Assembly: GCA_963736425.1 (NCBI GenBank)
Contig: CAVTOX010000017.1
Span: 62,001 to 126,000, forward strand
Length of the DNA: 64,000 nt
DNA from: Prado023 sp963736425
GTDB taxonomy: Bacteria; Actinomycetota; Actinomycetes; S36-B12; CAIYMF01
Direction: 5' to 3'
A program made the translations under genes and the position numbers. Shown one piece after another: positions 8,859 through 18,298 of the stretch. Every line of letters starts with the position of its first letter. The stretch's first letter is position 1. Under the pieces are notes generated by a model. That model had not been told where the DNA came from and did no database searches. It worked only from the letters and a program-made list of their open reading frames with translations.

Positions 8859-9945
8859 GGAGTCGCCCTCGGGGTCGAGGTCCCGGCCCGAGCGACCTCG
8901 GCCCGGGCTTTGGCCACACGTTTGGTGAGCACGGCCAGCTCGCCGCGGAGCCGCTGGGCCTGCGATGTCGCCCTGGCCAATGCCACGAGGACGCGGGGCT
9001 TCTCTGCCCTCAGGGCCGCGAGCTGCTCCCTGGCTGCGGCCCGCTCCGCCCTGGCTGCGGTCAGGTGCTCGTCGGCGTCCTTGGCCTGCGCGGTGGCGCG
9101 GGCCATTCGATCCTCGGCTTGGGTGCGGGCGGTCGAGGCAGCGGACAGCGCCGCGTCTGCCGCCTTGAACGACCGGGCCGCGTCGGACGCCACCTGCTTG
9201 GCCCGCACCACGCGCGCCTGGCCCACACGGTCGGCGATCGCTGCCATCTGCCAGGCGGTGAACGCCGGCGCGTAGGCCTTCCCCCGGGCTTTGTCCACCT
9301 TCGCTGCGGCCCGCTTCACGGCGGCGCGTGCCTCGTCGGCCTGGCCGGTCACGTCCTCAAGACGAGTGCGGGCGGCATCATCCACCTGCCTTGCCGCGTC
9401 GAACTCGGCTGTCGCGGCAGTGTGTACCGCCACTGCGGTGTCCTGGGCGGTCTTCGCCTGGGTCTCCTCCTTGCCGGCGGACGACACCTCCTTGGCCGTC
9501 GCCTTCAGGGCAGCCGAGGCTGCCGAGCGCCTGGCGATGGCAGCTGTGATCTCGGGACCGACCTGGCTTCGTCGCGCGGTGAGCGAGACCACCTCGGCCT
9601 CAGCGGCATCGAGTCGGGTCTGGGTCTCGGCGATCTGCGCCAGGAGCGCGTCGAGTCGCTGGGCGGGCGACGGCGTGCTCCTGGTGGTCGCGTGCTTCGC
9701 GGTCGCAACCTGCCTGGTCACGGCGTCGGCTGGCCCGGCGCCCACCTGGCGACGACCAGGACGCCAGGGTCGGCGGCCAGGCGCGCAGCGCTCGAGGTCC
9801 CGGCGACGAGCGGGCCGGCAGTCAGCAGCGCCACCGAGGAAAGGACCGCGAGGGCCCCCCGCGAAGTGGCCCACCATCGCGCATGCGGGCGCACCGGGGG
9901 GAAGACGCCTCCCACCCCCCGGCGGGCAAACCGCGCCGCGTCCAC
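8855..9945 (-). CDS. Exported coiled-coil protein (frame broken)
   Basis: The N-terminal part has an export signal (ALAVLSSVALLTAGPLVAG); the rest is a long Ala/Glu/Lys/Arg-rich helical coiled coil with no enzymatic domain. The signal-peptide part (down to about 9720) and the coiled-coil part are in different reading frames; joining them restores one protein of about 360 residues. The GTG start at 9945 lies 7 nt after a TACTCT -10. The stop overlaps the ATG of the secreted nuclease. Function unknown; it may be a cell-wall-associated partner of that nuclease, which is inference from the overlap alone. Confidence 0.65.
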
Positions 9946-9952
9946 ACGGGTG

Positions 9953-9958
9953 AGAGTA
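9953..9958 (-). promoter_or_regulatory. -10 element, leaderless start of coiled-coil gene
   Basis: TACTCT on the minus strand, 7 nt before the GTG at 9945. Confidence 0.5.
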
Positions 9959-10014
9959 GCCCCGCTCAGCCCGACTGGGAACCCCTACGAAGCCCTCAGA
10001 ACAGGACGATCCGG

Positions 10015-10813
10015 TCAGGTCAGCTCGGTGATGGCGAAGTGCGTGAGCGCGTCGCGGACGTAGGTCGCCCCCTGAGTCCCGCCGTAGTTGCGTGCGAACC
10101 TCTCGTCGGCGACGTACATGTCGGCAAGGCCGGCCAACTGGTCGGCGTTCGGTGGCTTGTTGCCCCACCCGGCGGCGATCCAGGCATGGTGTCGCCGGGC
10201 AAGTGCCTGTGCCTCCTCTCCGTCGATCGGGGCCTCCGATGCCTGCAGCTCCGCCCAGGTCGCGGCGATCGCGAGCGTGCTCGTCCTTGAAGGCCCGCTG
10301 GCCCTCGGTACCCAGCCCGCGCCACCACCGGTCACTGTCGGCGTACGCCTCGGCTCCCCAGCGCTGCTCGACCTCCTCCTTGTACTGGGTGTGGTCGAAC
10401 CCGTCGAACATGTCGCTGGCCATGATCGGTGCCTCCTTCTCGATGCTCGTGATCGTGCGCTCGACGCTGGCGATCTGCCGGTCGAGCCGTTCGGACTCCG
10501 CGCGCAGCCACACCAGGTGGGCCCGCAGGGCGGAGGTGTCATCTGTGGCGTCGAGCACCTCTCCGATGGCGGTCACGCCCAGCCCCAGCTGGCGCAGCAT
10601 CAGGATCCGCTGCAGCCGGGTCAGGGCGGCGGTGTCGTAGTAGCGGTAGCCGTTGGCCCCGATCCGGGACGGCTCGAGCAGGCCGACGTCGCCGTAGTGG
10701 CGCAGGGTCCGGCTGGTCGTGCCGGCCAGTCGGGCGACCTCGGCGATCCCGTACTCCGCCCCAGCGTCCGCCGCCGCATCGCCCATCGCGTGCCCGTTCC
10801 GCACTTCATCCAC
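10015..10813 (-). CDS. MerR-family regulator with TipAS domain (frame broken)
   Basis: Transcription activator. Residues about 20-90 form a MerR winged helix (YGIAEVARLAGTTSRTLRHY ... YYDTAALTRLQRILMLRQLG), followed by a coiled-coil dimer helix and a C-terminal TipAS domain (EQRWGAEAY ... YVRDALTHFAITEL), the module that in TipA binds thiopeptide antibiotics and other hydrophobic ligands. A single extra base near 10275 shifts the frame between FKDEHA and AIAATWAELQ; removing it restores the full domain. A MerR-type promoter with a 19-bp spacer (10886-10916) lies just upstream, so it is likely autoregulated. Starts at 10813 and 10786 are both possible. Confidence 0.85.
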
Positions 10814-10885
10814 CGCTCCGGTGTCTGCCCACGTCGTCCGCCTCCACTTCTCGACGTCACCCTTCGCCGTCGTGTTCGGTGATCA

Positions 10886-10916
10886 CGATAGAAGTTGACG
10901 TAACGTCAATGTCAAC
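10886..10916 (-). promoter_or_regulatory. MerR-type promoter/operator with 19-bp spacer
   Basis: On the minus strand TTGACA (10911-10916) and TATCGT (10886-10891) are separated by 19 bp, the overlong spacing typical of MerR-activated promoters. The spacer contains the near-perfect 15-bp dyad TTGACGTAACGTCAA (10896-10910, plus-strand reading). It points into the MerR/TipAS gene. Confidence 0.85.
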
Positions 10917-10972
10917 CCGCACCCGGCGCGCCCGCCGCTGAGCTCACCCGAGTCGGTGGCGGTTGCGCGATC

Positions 10973-10995
10973 TCCTTCGCGGAATCGGCGAAGGA
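10973..10995 (-). terminator. Possible terminator of lysE-type gene
   Basis: Inverted repeat TCCTTCGC / GCGAAGGA with a 7-nt loop, about 44 bp after the stop of the LysE gene. No T-tract, so tentative. Confidence 0.35.
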
Positions 10996-11038
10996 CGTCA
11001 CCGAAGCGCACGCGGCTCGTGGGCCATGCGATGCGGGG

Positions 11039-11674
11039 TCACCCTCCGAGTGCCAGCTTCACGGCGTACCCGGCGACGATCGCGTACCCCACCAGGGAGA
11101 CCCCGATCCGCACCCGCTCGGACATCCGGGACCCAGCCGTCCCCCCGCCGATCGCCAGCACCATCTGCCAGGACAGCGATCCGAGGAACACCCCGACGGC
11201 AAACGCACCTCCTGCCCCGGGGCCGGACAGGCGCTGCGAGAGCCCCGCGGTCAGGGCGACGAAGTACACGGCGGTCATGGGGTTGATCGCGGTCAGCCCG
11301 ACGAACCTGAGGAAGGTTCTTCGGTAGCCGACAGGCAGCTCGGGCAGCGGCGACGGGTCGGAGACCTCGGCGACGCGCACACTGCGCAGCAGGTCGCGGA
11401 CACCGATGACCACGACCGCGGTCAGTGCCAGGGCGCCACCAATCTGGACCACGCGCTCGAACCCGGAGAGGGCCTCGGCGATGCGGTCACCGACGACGAC
11501 GGCGAGCAGCGCGTACCCGAAGTCCACGGTCGCGACAGCCAGTGCGGCCACACCGGCCGCCCGGATCCCCCGTTCAACTCCCTCGCGCACGATCAGCACG
11601 CCGATCGCGCCGAGGGGAAGCGCGATCCCCAGACCGGCAGCGAGGCCGGCTGCGAAGGGCGTCCACGCGATCAC
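11039..11674 (-). CDS. LysE-family amino-acid/metabolite exporter
   Basis: Membrane exporter of the LysE/RhtB superfamily, 211 residues with about six hydrophobic helices. Typical features are the N-terminal GLGIALPLGAIGVLIVREG segment (the PxxPG-like region of the family) and GLTAINPMTAVYF near the middle. Substrates of relatives are basic amino acids, threonine or homoserine lactones; the substrate here is unknown. The GTG at 11674 is chosen because TACCCT ends 6 nt before it; the open frame continues upstream but that extension has no membrane character. It is not obviously co-transcribed with its neighbours. Confidence 0.87.
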   Translation of the reverse strand: MIAWTPFAAGLAAGLGIALPLGAIGVLIVREGVERGIRAAGVAALAVATVDFGYALLAVVVGDRIAEALSGFERVVQIGGALALTAVVVIGVRDLLRSVRVAEVSDPSPLPELPVGYRRTFLRFVGLTAINPMTAVYFVALTAGLSQRLSGPGAGGAFAVGVFLGSLSWQMVLAIGGGTAGSRMSERVRIGVSLVGYAIVAGYAVKLALGG

Positions 11675-11680
11675 CGGCCA

Positions 11681-11686
11681 AGGGTA
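11681..11686 (-). promoter_or_regulatory. -10 element, leaderless start of LysE gene
   Basis: TACCCT on the minus strand, 6 nt before the GTG at 11674. Confidence 0.55.
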
Positions 11687-11744
11687 GGTCCTGGGCAGCT
11701 CCTGCTCGGGTGGACCAGTCGCCCTGGGCGCCCTGGGACCGCCG

Positions 11745-12490
11745 TCACGGGGAGCGGATGAGCACCTCCAAGGGGACGGTCGGCACATGGATCCAGCCCT
11801 CGACGGCGGCGGTCGGGTGATCTGCGCCCGCCGCGTCCGTCGCGCGCATGGCCACCGCACGCGCGACGAGTGCGCACAGCACCGCATCAAGGGCGTGGTC
11901 GGAAGTCCGACAGGCCCCTGCGTACTCGCCGAGGTCCAGCCACGGCGCCTGACCAAGCAGGCGATCGACGAGCCCCTCGCGGACGGATCGGTTGGCCGTA
12001 CCCTTGTATCCGCGATACGGCAGCAGCCAGTGGTGCAGCGCAGCGGCAGGGTAGACCTCAGCCAGCAGCCCGGTCCCATCGCGGCTGACGTCGAGCCCCT
12101 CGCCCTCGAGGGTCGCCGCGATCGCCGCCCAGCGCAGGGCCGCGTGGCCGATCCGGTCGGCGGCGACGCTCAGCGGCGTCAGGCCAGTGACCCGATGGAC
12201 GTGCTGGTCGGTCAGTCGCATGGTCAGGCCACGGCGCCAGTCCCGACCGGAGGACGGGGTGCGGCCAGCTGACCGCGCTCGTGGTCGTGCACCAGGCGGA
12301 CGAACTCCATCGGCCAGCCGAATGGGCAGTCCACCCCGACCCTGTCAGCCTCGTGCGCTGCTGCCAGGACCTCCGCGTCATGGGCGCCCTCGATGAGGCC
12401 CGTGACCCGAGCGCGCGCGGGATCCCACGCGATCACGACGACCGCTGTTCCCTTGGCCTCTGCAGCAAGGTCAACACCGGCGGTGATCAC
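11745..12490 (-). CDS. DUF429 family protein (frame broken)
   Basis: DUF429 proteins have an RNase H-like fold and are predicted nucleases of unknown role. The N-terminal half (VITAGVDLAAEAKGTAVVVI ... RVGVDCPFGWP) holds the family Asp-containing strands; the C-terminal half (MRLTDQHVHRVTGLTPLSVAADRIG ... RTSDHALDAVLCALVARAV) holds the rest. The two halves are in different frames, joined near 12230 where TGACCATG also allows a re-start, so the gene may be one broken ORF. The GTG start at 12490 follows GATACT by 6 nt; an ATG at 12520 in the same frame is an alternative and lies within the recurring upstream motif. Confidence 0.75.
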
Positions 12491-12496
12491 ACCCGC

Positions 12497-12502
12497 AGTA
12501 TC
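12497..12502 (-). promoter_or_regulatory. -10-like element before DUF429 gene
   Basis: GATACT on the minus strand, 6 nt before the GTG at 12490; the same hexamer and spacing occur at 45120. Confidence 0.4.
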
Positions 12503-12510
12503 GCGGCCGG

Positions 12511-12521
12511 GGTCCGACATC
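12511..12521 (-). promoter_or_regulatory. Recurring 11-bp upstream motif, copy 1
   Basis: GATGTCGGACC on the minus strand, 21-31 bp before the DUF429 start. Identical copies lie at 22307, 26655 and 53270. Confidence 0.5.
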
Positions 12522-12663
12522 CGCTGGGTTGCCGGTGGCGGCTCAGTGCGCGACTTGGTCCCAGGGGTCGGCTCCCTTCGGCTCCAGACGGGGCTGCCCG
12601 ACGCGGTCTGGGGCCGTTATGCACAGGCGGGTTCGGTATCTCTGGCGCTGTCGGACCCCCGGG

Positions 12664-12669
12664 ATAGGC
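12664..12669 (+). promoter_or_regulatory. -10 element of DUF222/HNH gene
   Basis: TAGGCT about 30 bp before the GTG at 12699, leaving a short leader that includes a GGGGGATG-type ribosome binding site. Confidence 0.45.
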
Positions 12670-12698
12670 TTCGAACATCAGTTCGGACAGGGGGATGG

Positions 12699-14165
12699 GT
12701 GAGCAGCACGATTCAGGACCAGCGCATCGCGGTGGACTCGCGGGCTGCCGGGGCGTTGGGGTCCGCGTCGGGGGACGTGGGCGACCTGTGGGCGCGGGCC
12801 ACGTCGTGCTCGGCCGGGGAGCTGCCCTCGATGGGACTGCTCGCGGGGGACCGTCCGACCGCCGACGTCGAGGTGTTGGCCGGGGCGTTCGCGGTCGTGG
12901 AGTACGAACTGGCCCGCCGGATGCACGCTGCGACCAACGCCGGGGCGCTGCCGTTGATCGGCCCGGGGGCGGTCCTGGCCGCCCGGGGGTGGGCCACTCC
13001 ACACACCCGCCGGCTGGCCCGTGCCGGGGCGCTGGCCGCCGACCACCCCACCCTGGCCGGGGCGTGGGCCGCCGGGATCATCACCTCCGAGCATGTGGAT
13101 GCGATCGCCCGCAACACCGGTCCCTTGACCCCTGACCAGATCGCGGCGGTGATCGGCGAGCTCTCCACCCGGTGGGGGCAGTGGTCTCCGGCGATGATCA
13201 CCCGGTTCGTGATCTCCGCCGCCCGGCTGCTCCACCCACCCGGCCGACGACGCGACCCAGTCGGGACGAGGCAGACGCGTACACACCACGCGACCTGTCG
13301 TTCGCGCTGCTCGGCGACACCGTGATCCTGTCCGGGACCCTGCCCCGCCTGGAGGGTGAAGCCGTCATCGCCGCGATCGACGCCCTGGCTGAACGGTTGC
13401 GCTCCACCGTCGACCACACCCCCGCCGGAGCCAGGAGTGCCGACGCACTGGTCGAGCTGGTGAACACCGCCGCCACGACCGGCGCCCTTGCCCACCCGTG
13501 GCGGGCTCCCCGTCGCGTTGACCGTCACCCTCGACCACACCAGACCTCGGGGACCCCGTCTGGACCACCAGCCGCGGACACACCCTCACCCGCTCCGAAG
13601 CGTCGTTCACCGCCTGCGACCCCACGATCACCCCCATCCTCGTCACCAGCCCTTACCAGGCGGGCAGGGGACGGGGACGACGGCTCCCCCGACACCATCG
13701 ACGGAATGCTCGCCGACGCCGGCCCGGACCTCTCCGCCACCCCGAACGCCAGGATCGCGGCGTTGGCGGCGCTGCTGTTCGACGGCCCCCGGATCCCCCT
13801 CGCGGTCGGGCGGACCGCCCGCACCGCCACCCCCGCGCAACGCAGGGCGTTGGCCGCCCGCGACCACGGGTGCATCATCCCCGGCTGCCGGATCCCCGCT
13901 GAGAACTGCCAAGCCCACCACGTCACCGACTGGGCCGCAGGCGGGCTGTCCGACATCGAGAACCTGGCCCTGCTCTGCTGGACCCACCACCGCCAAGTCG
14001 ACCTCGGCATGTGGACCATCCATGCCACCGACCCAGGCCGTCACGTCGGCGGTCGACCCGCCCGCAGAACCCGAACCCGGGAGACCCACCGGAACCCCCT
14101 GGTCCGGCAACAACGCATCACCCTGGACCATCACCCGCACCCGCCGCACCCGATGGCGACTGTGA
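12699..14165 (+). pseudogene. DUF222 / HNH endonuclease-domain protein, multiply frameshifted
   Basis: The N-terminal DUF222 domain (VSSTIQDQRIAVDSRAAGAL ... EHVDAIARNTGPLT) and the C-terminal HNH domain (ARDHGCIIPGCRIP ... CQAHHVTDWAAGG ... LALLCWTHHRQVD) are clear, including the paired Cys/His residues of the HNH motif. The protein can be read through only by changing frame about five times (near 13235, 13500, 13550, 13665 and 14035); the last frame gives the family C-terminus PWTITRTRRTRWRL. These proteins are multicopy in actinobacteria and of uncertain, possibly mobile-intron-like, origin. Either a decayed copy or the most error-rich part of the assembly. Confidence 0.75.
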
Positions 14166-14202
14166 CTGCCGGGCACCCGAGCAGCGCCGACGAAGGCGTC
14201 GG

Positions 14203-14433
14203 TCAGCCGTGCGAACTGAGAACGAGGGCGACGTCGCGCGCCATGGTATCGAGGCCCTGGTCGACCGGGCCGTACTTGACCTTCAGGGCCTGCCACACCT
14301 CGGGGCAGTGCGCGCCTTCTGGAAGGCGAAGGACCACGACGAGCGCCTCGTGGACCACGGCCCGATTCGGCGTGTCATAGGTCATGTCAAGCACGTCGAA
14401 CAGTCCCGTGAGGTGCCGTTGGTAGCAGGTCAT
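14203..14433 (-). CDS. Small hypothetical protein
   Basis: A 76-residue protein (MTCYQRHLTGLFDVLDMTYD ... MARDVALVLSSHG) with a good ribosome binding site (GAGAGGCG) about 6 nt before the ATG. It has no signal peptide or membrane helix and no family I recognise. It sits between the DUF222 gene (opposite strand) and the PD40 protein. Given the density of frame breaks here, the C-terminus may be wrong. Confidence 0.5.
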   Translation of the reverse strand: MTCYQRHLTGLFDVLDMTYDTPNRAVVHEALVVVLRLPEGAHCPEVWQALKVKYGPVDQGLDTMARDVALVLSSHG

Positions 14434-14462
14434 GACGATCGCCTCTCAGCAGCGCCTTCAAC

Positions 14463-15686
14463 TCATCCACCGGACGGGACCCACCCCGTCGCAGTCGGGA
14501 AGAAGACGACCTCTCCATCACCGGAGATCTCCGCGGGGATCAGGCTGTTGGGCACGACGAGATTGCCCGCGATCTGCAGCGGAACACCGGCCGCAGTCAA
14601 TGCCGGGGTCAGATCCACAGCGATGCCGGTGTCCCGGTCGAAGACGCCGATGAGGCCCACTCGACCGTTCGGATCGGAGATGTGCGACCCGTGATACGAG
14701 GCGTAGCGCCCGCGTCGGCTCATCGCCTGGGGTTCGCGGTACTCCTGGCCGGGCTGGATCTCGTCCCGACGCATCGGGTCCCCCACCAGCAACGGGGTCA
14801 CGGCTGCGGTGGCGGTGTCATACCGCCCGCCGTCGTTCGCGCCGCCGACCTGGTAGTAGATCGCGCTGCCGTCGTCGGTGAGCATGAGCCGCTCCGAGTT
14901 CGGGATGGCAACGGTGCGCACGGCGGTCCGGTTCAACAGCACATCGGCACGATGGCTCAGGGTGCTGCCAGCGTCATTGAACGGGAGCATGATCGTACGG
15001 GCGCCCTCCGAGACGTGGGGCGCGTACAACTCCGGCTCCTCGGTCGTCCAGTGGCAGATCCCTGGGCGAACCGTGAGCTTCCGGTTCTTCATGTTCTTGA
15101 TGTACAGGTCACCGCGCGTCGGGTCGATCAGGTTCGCGCAGAACGCGACGTAGCGCCCGTCGGGCGACATCTGCCCCGGGCCGCGGGTGCCATTGTGGAA
15201 GTACGTTCCGAAGGACGACTCCGCGGTGCTGAACTGGGCGCACTTGGTGGCCTGGCTCCACGTGGGCAGGAGCTGCTTCCCGCTCTTGGTGGTGGCCGCC
15301 AACCGCGCCTTGCCCGTCTTGCGATCCAGCACCCACGGACGCGAGTAGGTGCAGGCCCCCTTCTTGTACGTCTTGTTGAACGAGACATACCGACCATCGC
15401 TGGACAGCGACTTGTAGGTGTAGTTGCCCTTGGACTTCAACGTCCGCAGTGTCTTGTTCTTCACGAGGTCACGAAGCACGACGGGCCCGGTCTCGGTCAA
15501 CCTCCCCAAGGCGATCCTGCCGTCCTTCGATACGTCGATGAGAGTGTGGATTCCCGTGGGGACCGGGGCCGCCGACCGCCGCCACAACCCGGACTCCTCC
15601 GTGCCGATCGCGACTCCCGGAAACCCCGCGCTGAGCAGAATCCCGGCGAGTGCAACCCCGGTCATGAGCAAGCGACTCCTGGTCAT
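14463..15686 (-). CDS. Exported PD40/WD40-like beta-propeller protein
   Basis: A 407-residue secreted protein. Residues about 1-28 are a signal peptide (LLMTGVALAGILLSAGFPGVA). The rest has repeated blade-like units with SxDGRYVxF patterns (SSDGRYVSF, SPDGRYVAF, SRRGRYASY), typical of TolB/PD40 propellers, and many Tyr/Lys residues. No catalytic domain is attached, so a binding or scaffold role is likely. The ATG at 15686 is preferred because GGGAGAGGGG precedes it; an ATG nine codons upstream is less well supported. Confidence 0.75.
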   Translation of the reverse strand: MTRSRLLMTGVALAGILLSAGFPGVAIGTEESGLWRRSAAPVPTGIHTLIDVSKDGRIALGRLTETGPVVLRDLVKNKTLRTLKSKGNYTYKSLSSDGRYVSFNKTYKKGACTYSRPWVLDRKTGKARLAATTKSGKQLLPTWSQATKCAQFSTAESSFGTYFHNGTRGPGQMSPDGRYVAFCANLIDPTRGDLYIKNMKNRKLTVRPGICHWTTEEPELYAPHVSEGARTIMLPFNDAGSTLSHRADVLLNRTAVRTVAIPNSERLMLTDDGSAIYYQVGGANDGGRYDTATAAVTPLLVGDPMRRDEIQPGQEYREPQAMSRRGRYASYHGSHISDPNGRVGLIGVFDRDTGIAVDLTPALTAAGVPLQIAGNLVVPNSLIPAEISGDGEVVFFPTATGWVPSGG

Positions 15687-15842
15687 CTGAGACACCCCTC
15701 TCCCTGAGCCCACCGATGCGGCCGATCACGTCGACGCCCGTGGGGGCGGTCATGCGAAGCGACGCCCTACGGCTTCACCTGATCACGCCCGCACGCTCCA
15801 CGCTAGGTCCAGAGGTCCCGAACAGTCGGAGGCAATGCCCGC

Positions 15843-16236
15843 TCAGGATTCGAGCGAGCTGAGGTCGCCCGGCACATCCACGGCATGCTCACGCAGCGCC
15901 TCCAACGCGACGATCTGCAGCACCGCGGCATTGGTCGCGGCCAGGACAACCGGGGCCGCGACGCCCTCGTTGTATGCCCGGGCCCAGTTCACCGCGGTCA
16001 CGCACCACCGATCACCAGGAGCCAGGCCGGGGAAGCGGTACTCCGGGCGCGGGGTGGACAGGTCGTTGCCGATCGTGCGCTGCTGATCGAGGAACTCAGC
16101 AGTGACCACAGCGCAGATGGTGTGGCTGCCGAGATCCGCGGGCCCCGTGCAGCAGCTCGCCGTCGCGGAAGAACCCGGTCATGGGGTCGGTGCCGCACGG
16201 TTCCAGTTCGCCCCCGAGGACGTTTCGCTCCGTCAC
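15843..16236 (-). CDS. DUF2237 family protein (frame broken)
   Basis: The family pattern is clear: NVLGGELEPCGTDPMTGFFRDG at the N-terminus, then DLGSHTICAVVTAEFL, GNDLSTPRPEYRFPGLAPGD and RWCVTAVNW, ending in a helix. DUF2237 proteins are small, conserved and of unknown function. One extra base near 16140 splits the gene; removing it joins the two conserved parts in frame (about 130 residues). The GTG at 16236 is the probable start, with GGAG about 13 nt upstream. It diverges from the SGNH hydrolase gene. Confidence 0.8.
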
Positions 16237-16286
16237 CGGCCCAGCATCGCTCCCTGCGGCTCCGTGCGCTCGCCGTGGGCGGCTTG

Positions 16287-16292
16287 TAGGTT
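16287..16292 (+). promoter_or_regulatory. -10 element of SGNH hydrolase gene
   Basis: TAGGTT, 28 bp before the ATG at 16321. The short leader carries the ribosome binding site GGAGGTGA, a full anti-SD match, which decides the start. Confidence 0.45.
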
Positions 16293-16320
16293 GAGTTGAC
16301 CCAGGAGGGAGGTGAGCTCG

Positions 16321-17109
16321 ATGCTCGACGGACTGCGCGACACGATCGCCAGGAGGCGGAGCACGGCACCGGGGACGTCCCCGGACGCCATCGACGTCGA
16401 CCGTGGTGCCACCACGCTGGTCTCCTGCGTCGGCGACAGCATCACCCGGGGCTCCGTGAGCGCTGACTACGTGACGCTGCTCAACCATCGGTTGACCCCC
16501 GCCGGTTTCGAGTTCGTCAACGAGGGGGCCAACGGCAACCTTGCGTGGAACGTCCTCCAGCGCCTCGACGCCGTCATCGCACGCCAACCGGATGTGGTCA
16601 CGCTGCTCATCGGCACCAACGACGTCAACGCGACCCTCGACGAGAAGTCACAGCGCAGCTACCGCCGAAGCCAGGGCCTCCCGGTCCACGCGAGCCTGCC
16701 GTGGTTCCGGGAGAACGTGGCTGCCATCCTCGACCGGCTCGCTTCCCAGACACAGGCACGAGTGATCGTCCTGGAGATCCCGATGCTCGGCGAGGACCTG
16801 TCCAGCGAGTGGAACCGGCGGGTTGTTGCCTACAACACCGCCCTGAGGGAGATCTGCGCCGAGCGCGCCGTGGAGTGCCTGCCGCTGCACGACCGTCTGG
16901 CCGCACTGATCCCCGCCGGGCACCAGCCACCGCCGTACACCGGCGACCGGATGTTGATGGTCCGCTCGATCCTGAGTCACACGGTCCTGCGCCGCAGCTG
17001 GGACGACATCTCCCGGCGGAACGGCATGACGGTGCTCACCGACCACATCCACCTCAACGACAGGGCGGCGGCCGTGATCGCTGGTCTGGTCGAGGAGGCC
17101 CTGACCTAG
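16321..17109 (+). CDS. SGNH/GDSL hydrolase
   Basis: Esterase/lipase-like hydrolase of 262 residues. The SGNH blocks are visible in order: block I VSCVGDSITRGS (nucleophile Ser), block II NEGANGNLAWN (Gly/Asn), block III LLIGTNDVN (Asn) and block V DHIHLNDRA (catalytic Asp/His). There is no signal peptide, so it acts in the cytoplasm. The ATG at 16321 follows GGAGGTGA by 5 nt; a GTG three codons upstream overlaps that site and is less likely. Substrate unknown. Confidence 0.9.
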   Translation: MLDGLRDTIARRRSTAPGTSPDAIDVDRGATTLVSCVGDSITRGSVSADYVTLLNHRLTPAGFEFVNEGANGNLAWNVLQRLDAVIARQPDVVTLLIGTNDVNATLDEKSQRSYRRSQGLPVHASLPWFRENVAAILDRLASQTQARVIVLEIPMLGEDLSSEWNRRVVAYNTALREICAERAVECLPLHDRLAALIPAGHQPPPYTGDRMLMVRSILSHTVLRRSWDDISRRNGMTVLTDHIHLNDRAAAVIAGLVEEALT

Positions 17110-17227
17110 GGCTGAGGCGCCGCGGCCGCACTGGAGATGGCTCCCCGGAGGGCATGAAGCAGCGGATGTCCCGTTGGATGGACGTGGGCCTGTGAGCCCA
17201 ACCCCTGAGGTCCGGGAGGTGTACGCC

Positions 17228-18232
17228 ATGAGGGCGATCGTCCAGCACGAGTACGGCAGCCCCGACCTCCTGCGTCTGGAGGAGGTCGACCGGCCGACGA
17301 TCGGCGACAAGGACGTCCTCGTTCGGGTGGTGGCCTCGTCGGTGAACCCCGCCGATCTGGCCGTCGTGACAGGTCTGCCCGGCTTGGTCCGCACGGCCTC
17401 GGGCCTGCGTCGGCCGCGCAAGCAGGTCCCGGGTCGGGACCTCGCCGGGGTGATCGAGGAGGTCGGCTCGGCGGTCTCTGGGCTACGGCGCGGCCAAGAG
17501 GTGTACGGCGAGGCCGGTCAGGCCTACGCCGAGTACGCCGTCGTGCGCCGCCGCACAGCTCGCGCCCAAGCCGGCGAACCTGACCTTCACCGAGGCGGCG
17601 GTCGTGCCGCTCGCCGGGCTCACGGCCTGGCAGGCACTGGAGAAGGCCCCGATCGGCGCGGGTCAGCGTGTCCTTGTCACCGGCGCCTCGGGCGGGGTCG
17701 GCCATTTCGCGCTCCAGATCGCCAAGGCCAGGGGGGCCGAACGCCACCGCCGTGTGCAGCGGGCGCAACGCGGAGATGGTGACCGGTCTGGGCGCAGACC
17801 ACGTCATCGACTACCAGCGATGCGACTTCACGACGCTCGGCCAGCACTACGACGTCATCGTCGACGTCGTCGTCACCCATCCGCTGGCCGACGCACGCCG
17901 CGCGCTCGCGCCCAAGGGGGTGTACCTGTCGGTCGGAACCTGGCCGGGGATCGGGTTCGGCGGCGGGAGGGCTGCTCGGCCCCATGCCCGCCATCGCCGG
18001 TGTCGCGCTCAGGTCCCTGACGTCCCGCCCGCAGCGTCTGGTCGTGGTGTCGGCCAGGCCGAACCGCGGGATCCTCGACCTCACCGCACTGATCGAGTCC
18101 GGAGCCGTCACCCCGTACATCGAGCGCACCTACCCGCTGGCTGAGGTACCCGACGCCCTGCGCCACCTGGCCACCCATCGCGTACGCGGCAAGTTGGCGA
18201 TCGACGTGGCCTCGGCTGGCCCGGGAGCATGA
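17228..18232 (+). CDS. Zinc-independent MDR oxidoreductase, quinone-reductase-like (frame broken)
   Basis: Medium-chain NAD(P)H oxidoreductase. The N-terminus (MRAIVQHEYGSPDLLRLEEV ... VNPADLAVVTG) and the nucleotide-binding motif GASGGVGHFALQIA are typical of quinone reductases (QOR type); structural-zinc cysteines are not seen. The C-terminal part (ALIESGAVTPYIERTYPL ... HRVRGKLAIDV) is complete. Three single extra bases (near 17550, 17745 and 17965) split the ORF; removing each restores an uninterrupted protein of about 333 residues. The start follows GGGAGGTG by 6 nt. Stand-alone gene, substrate unknown. Confidence 0.82.
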
Positions 18233-18298
18233 TGCGCCATGAGACCCTCGACGTCATCATCGACGCCGTGGGCAGACTCGACCGGGCGCGGACAGGAG

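Noticed and set aside
8855..10813. MerR-coiled-coil fusion of 652 residues
   Set aside because: The open frame is a by-product of two frame breaks. The TipAS domain and the signal peptide each continue in another frame, giving two separate genes.
10088..10882. Long plus-strand ORF opposite the MerR gene
   Set aside because: Low-complexity translation in the antisense frame of a conserved MerR/TipAS gene; a GC-driven shadow.
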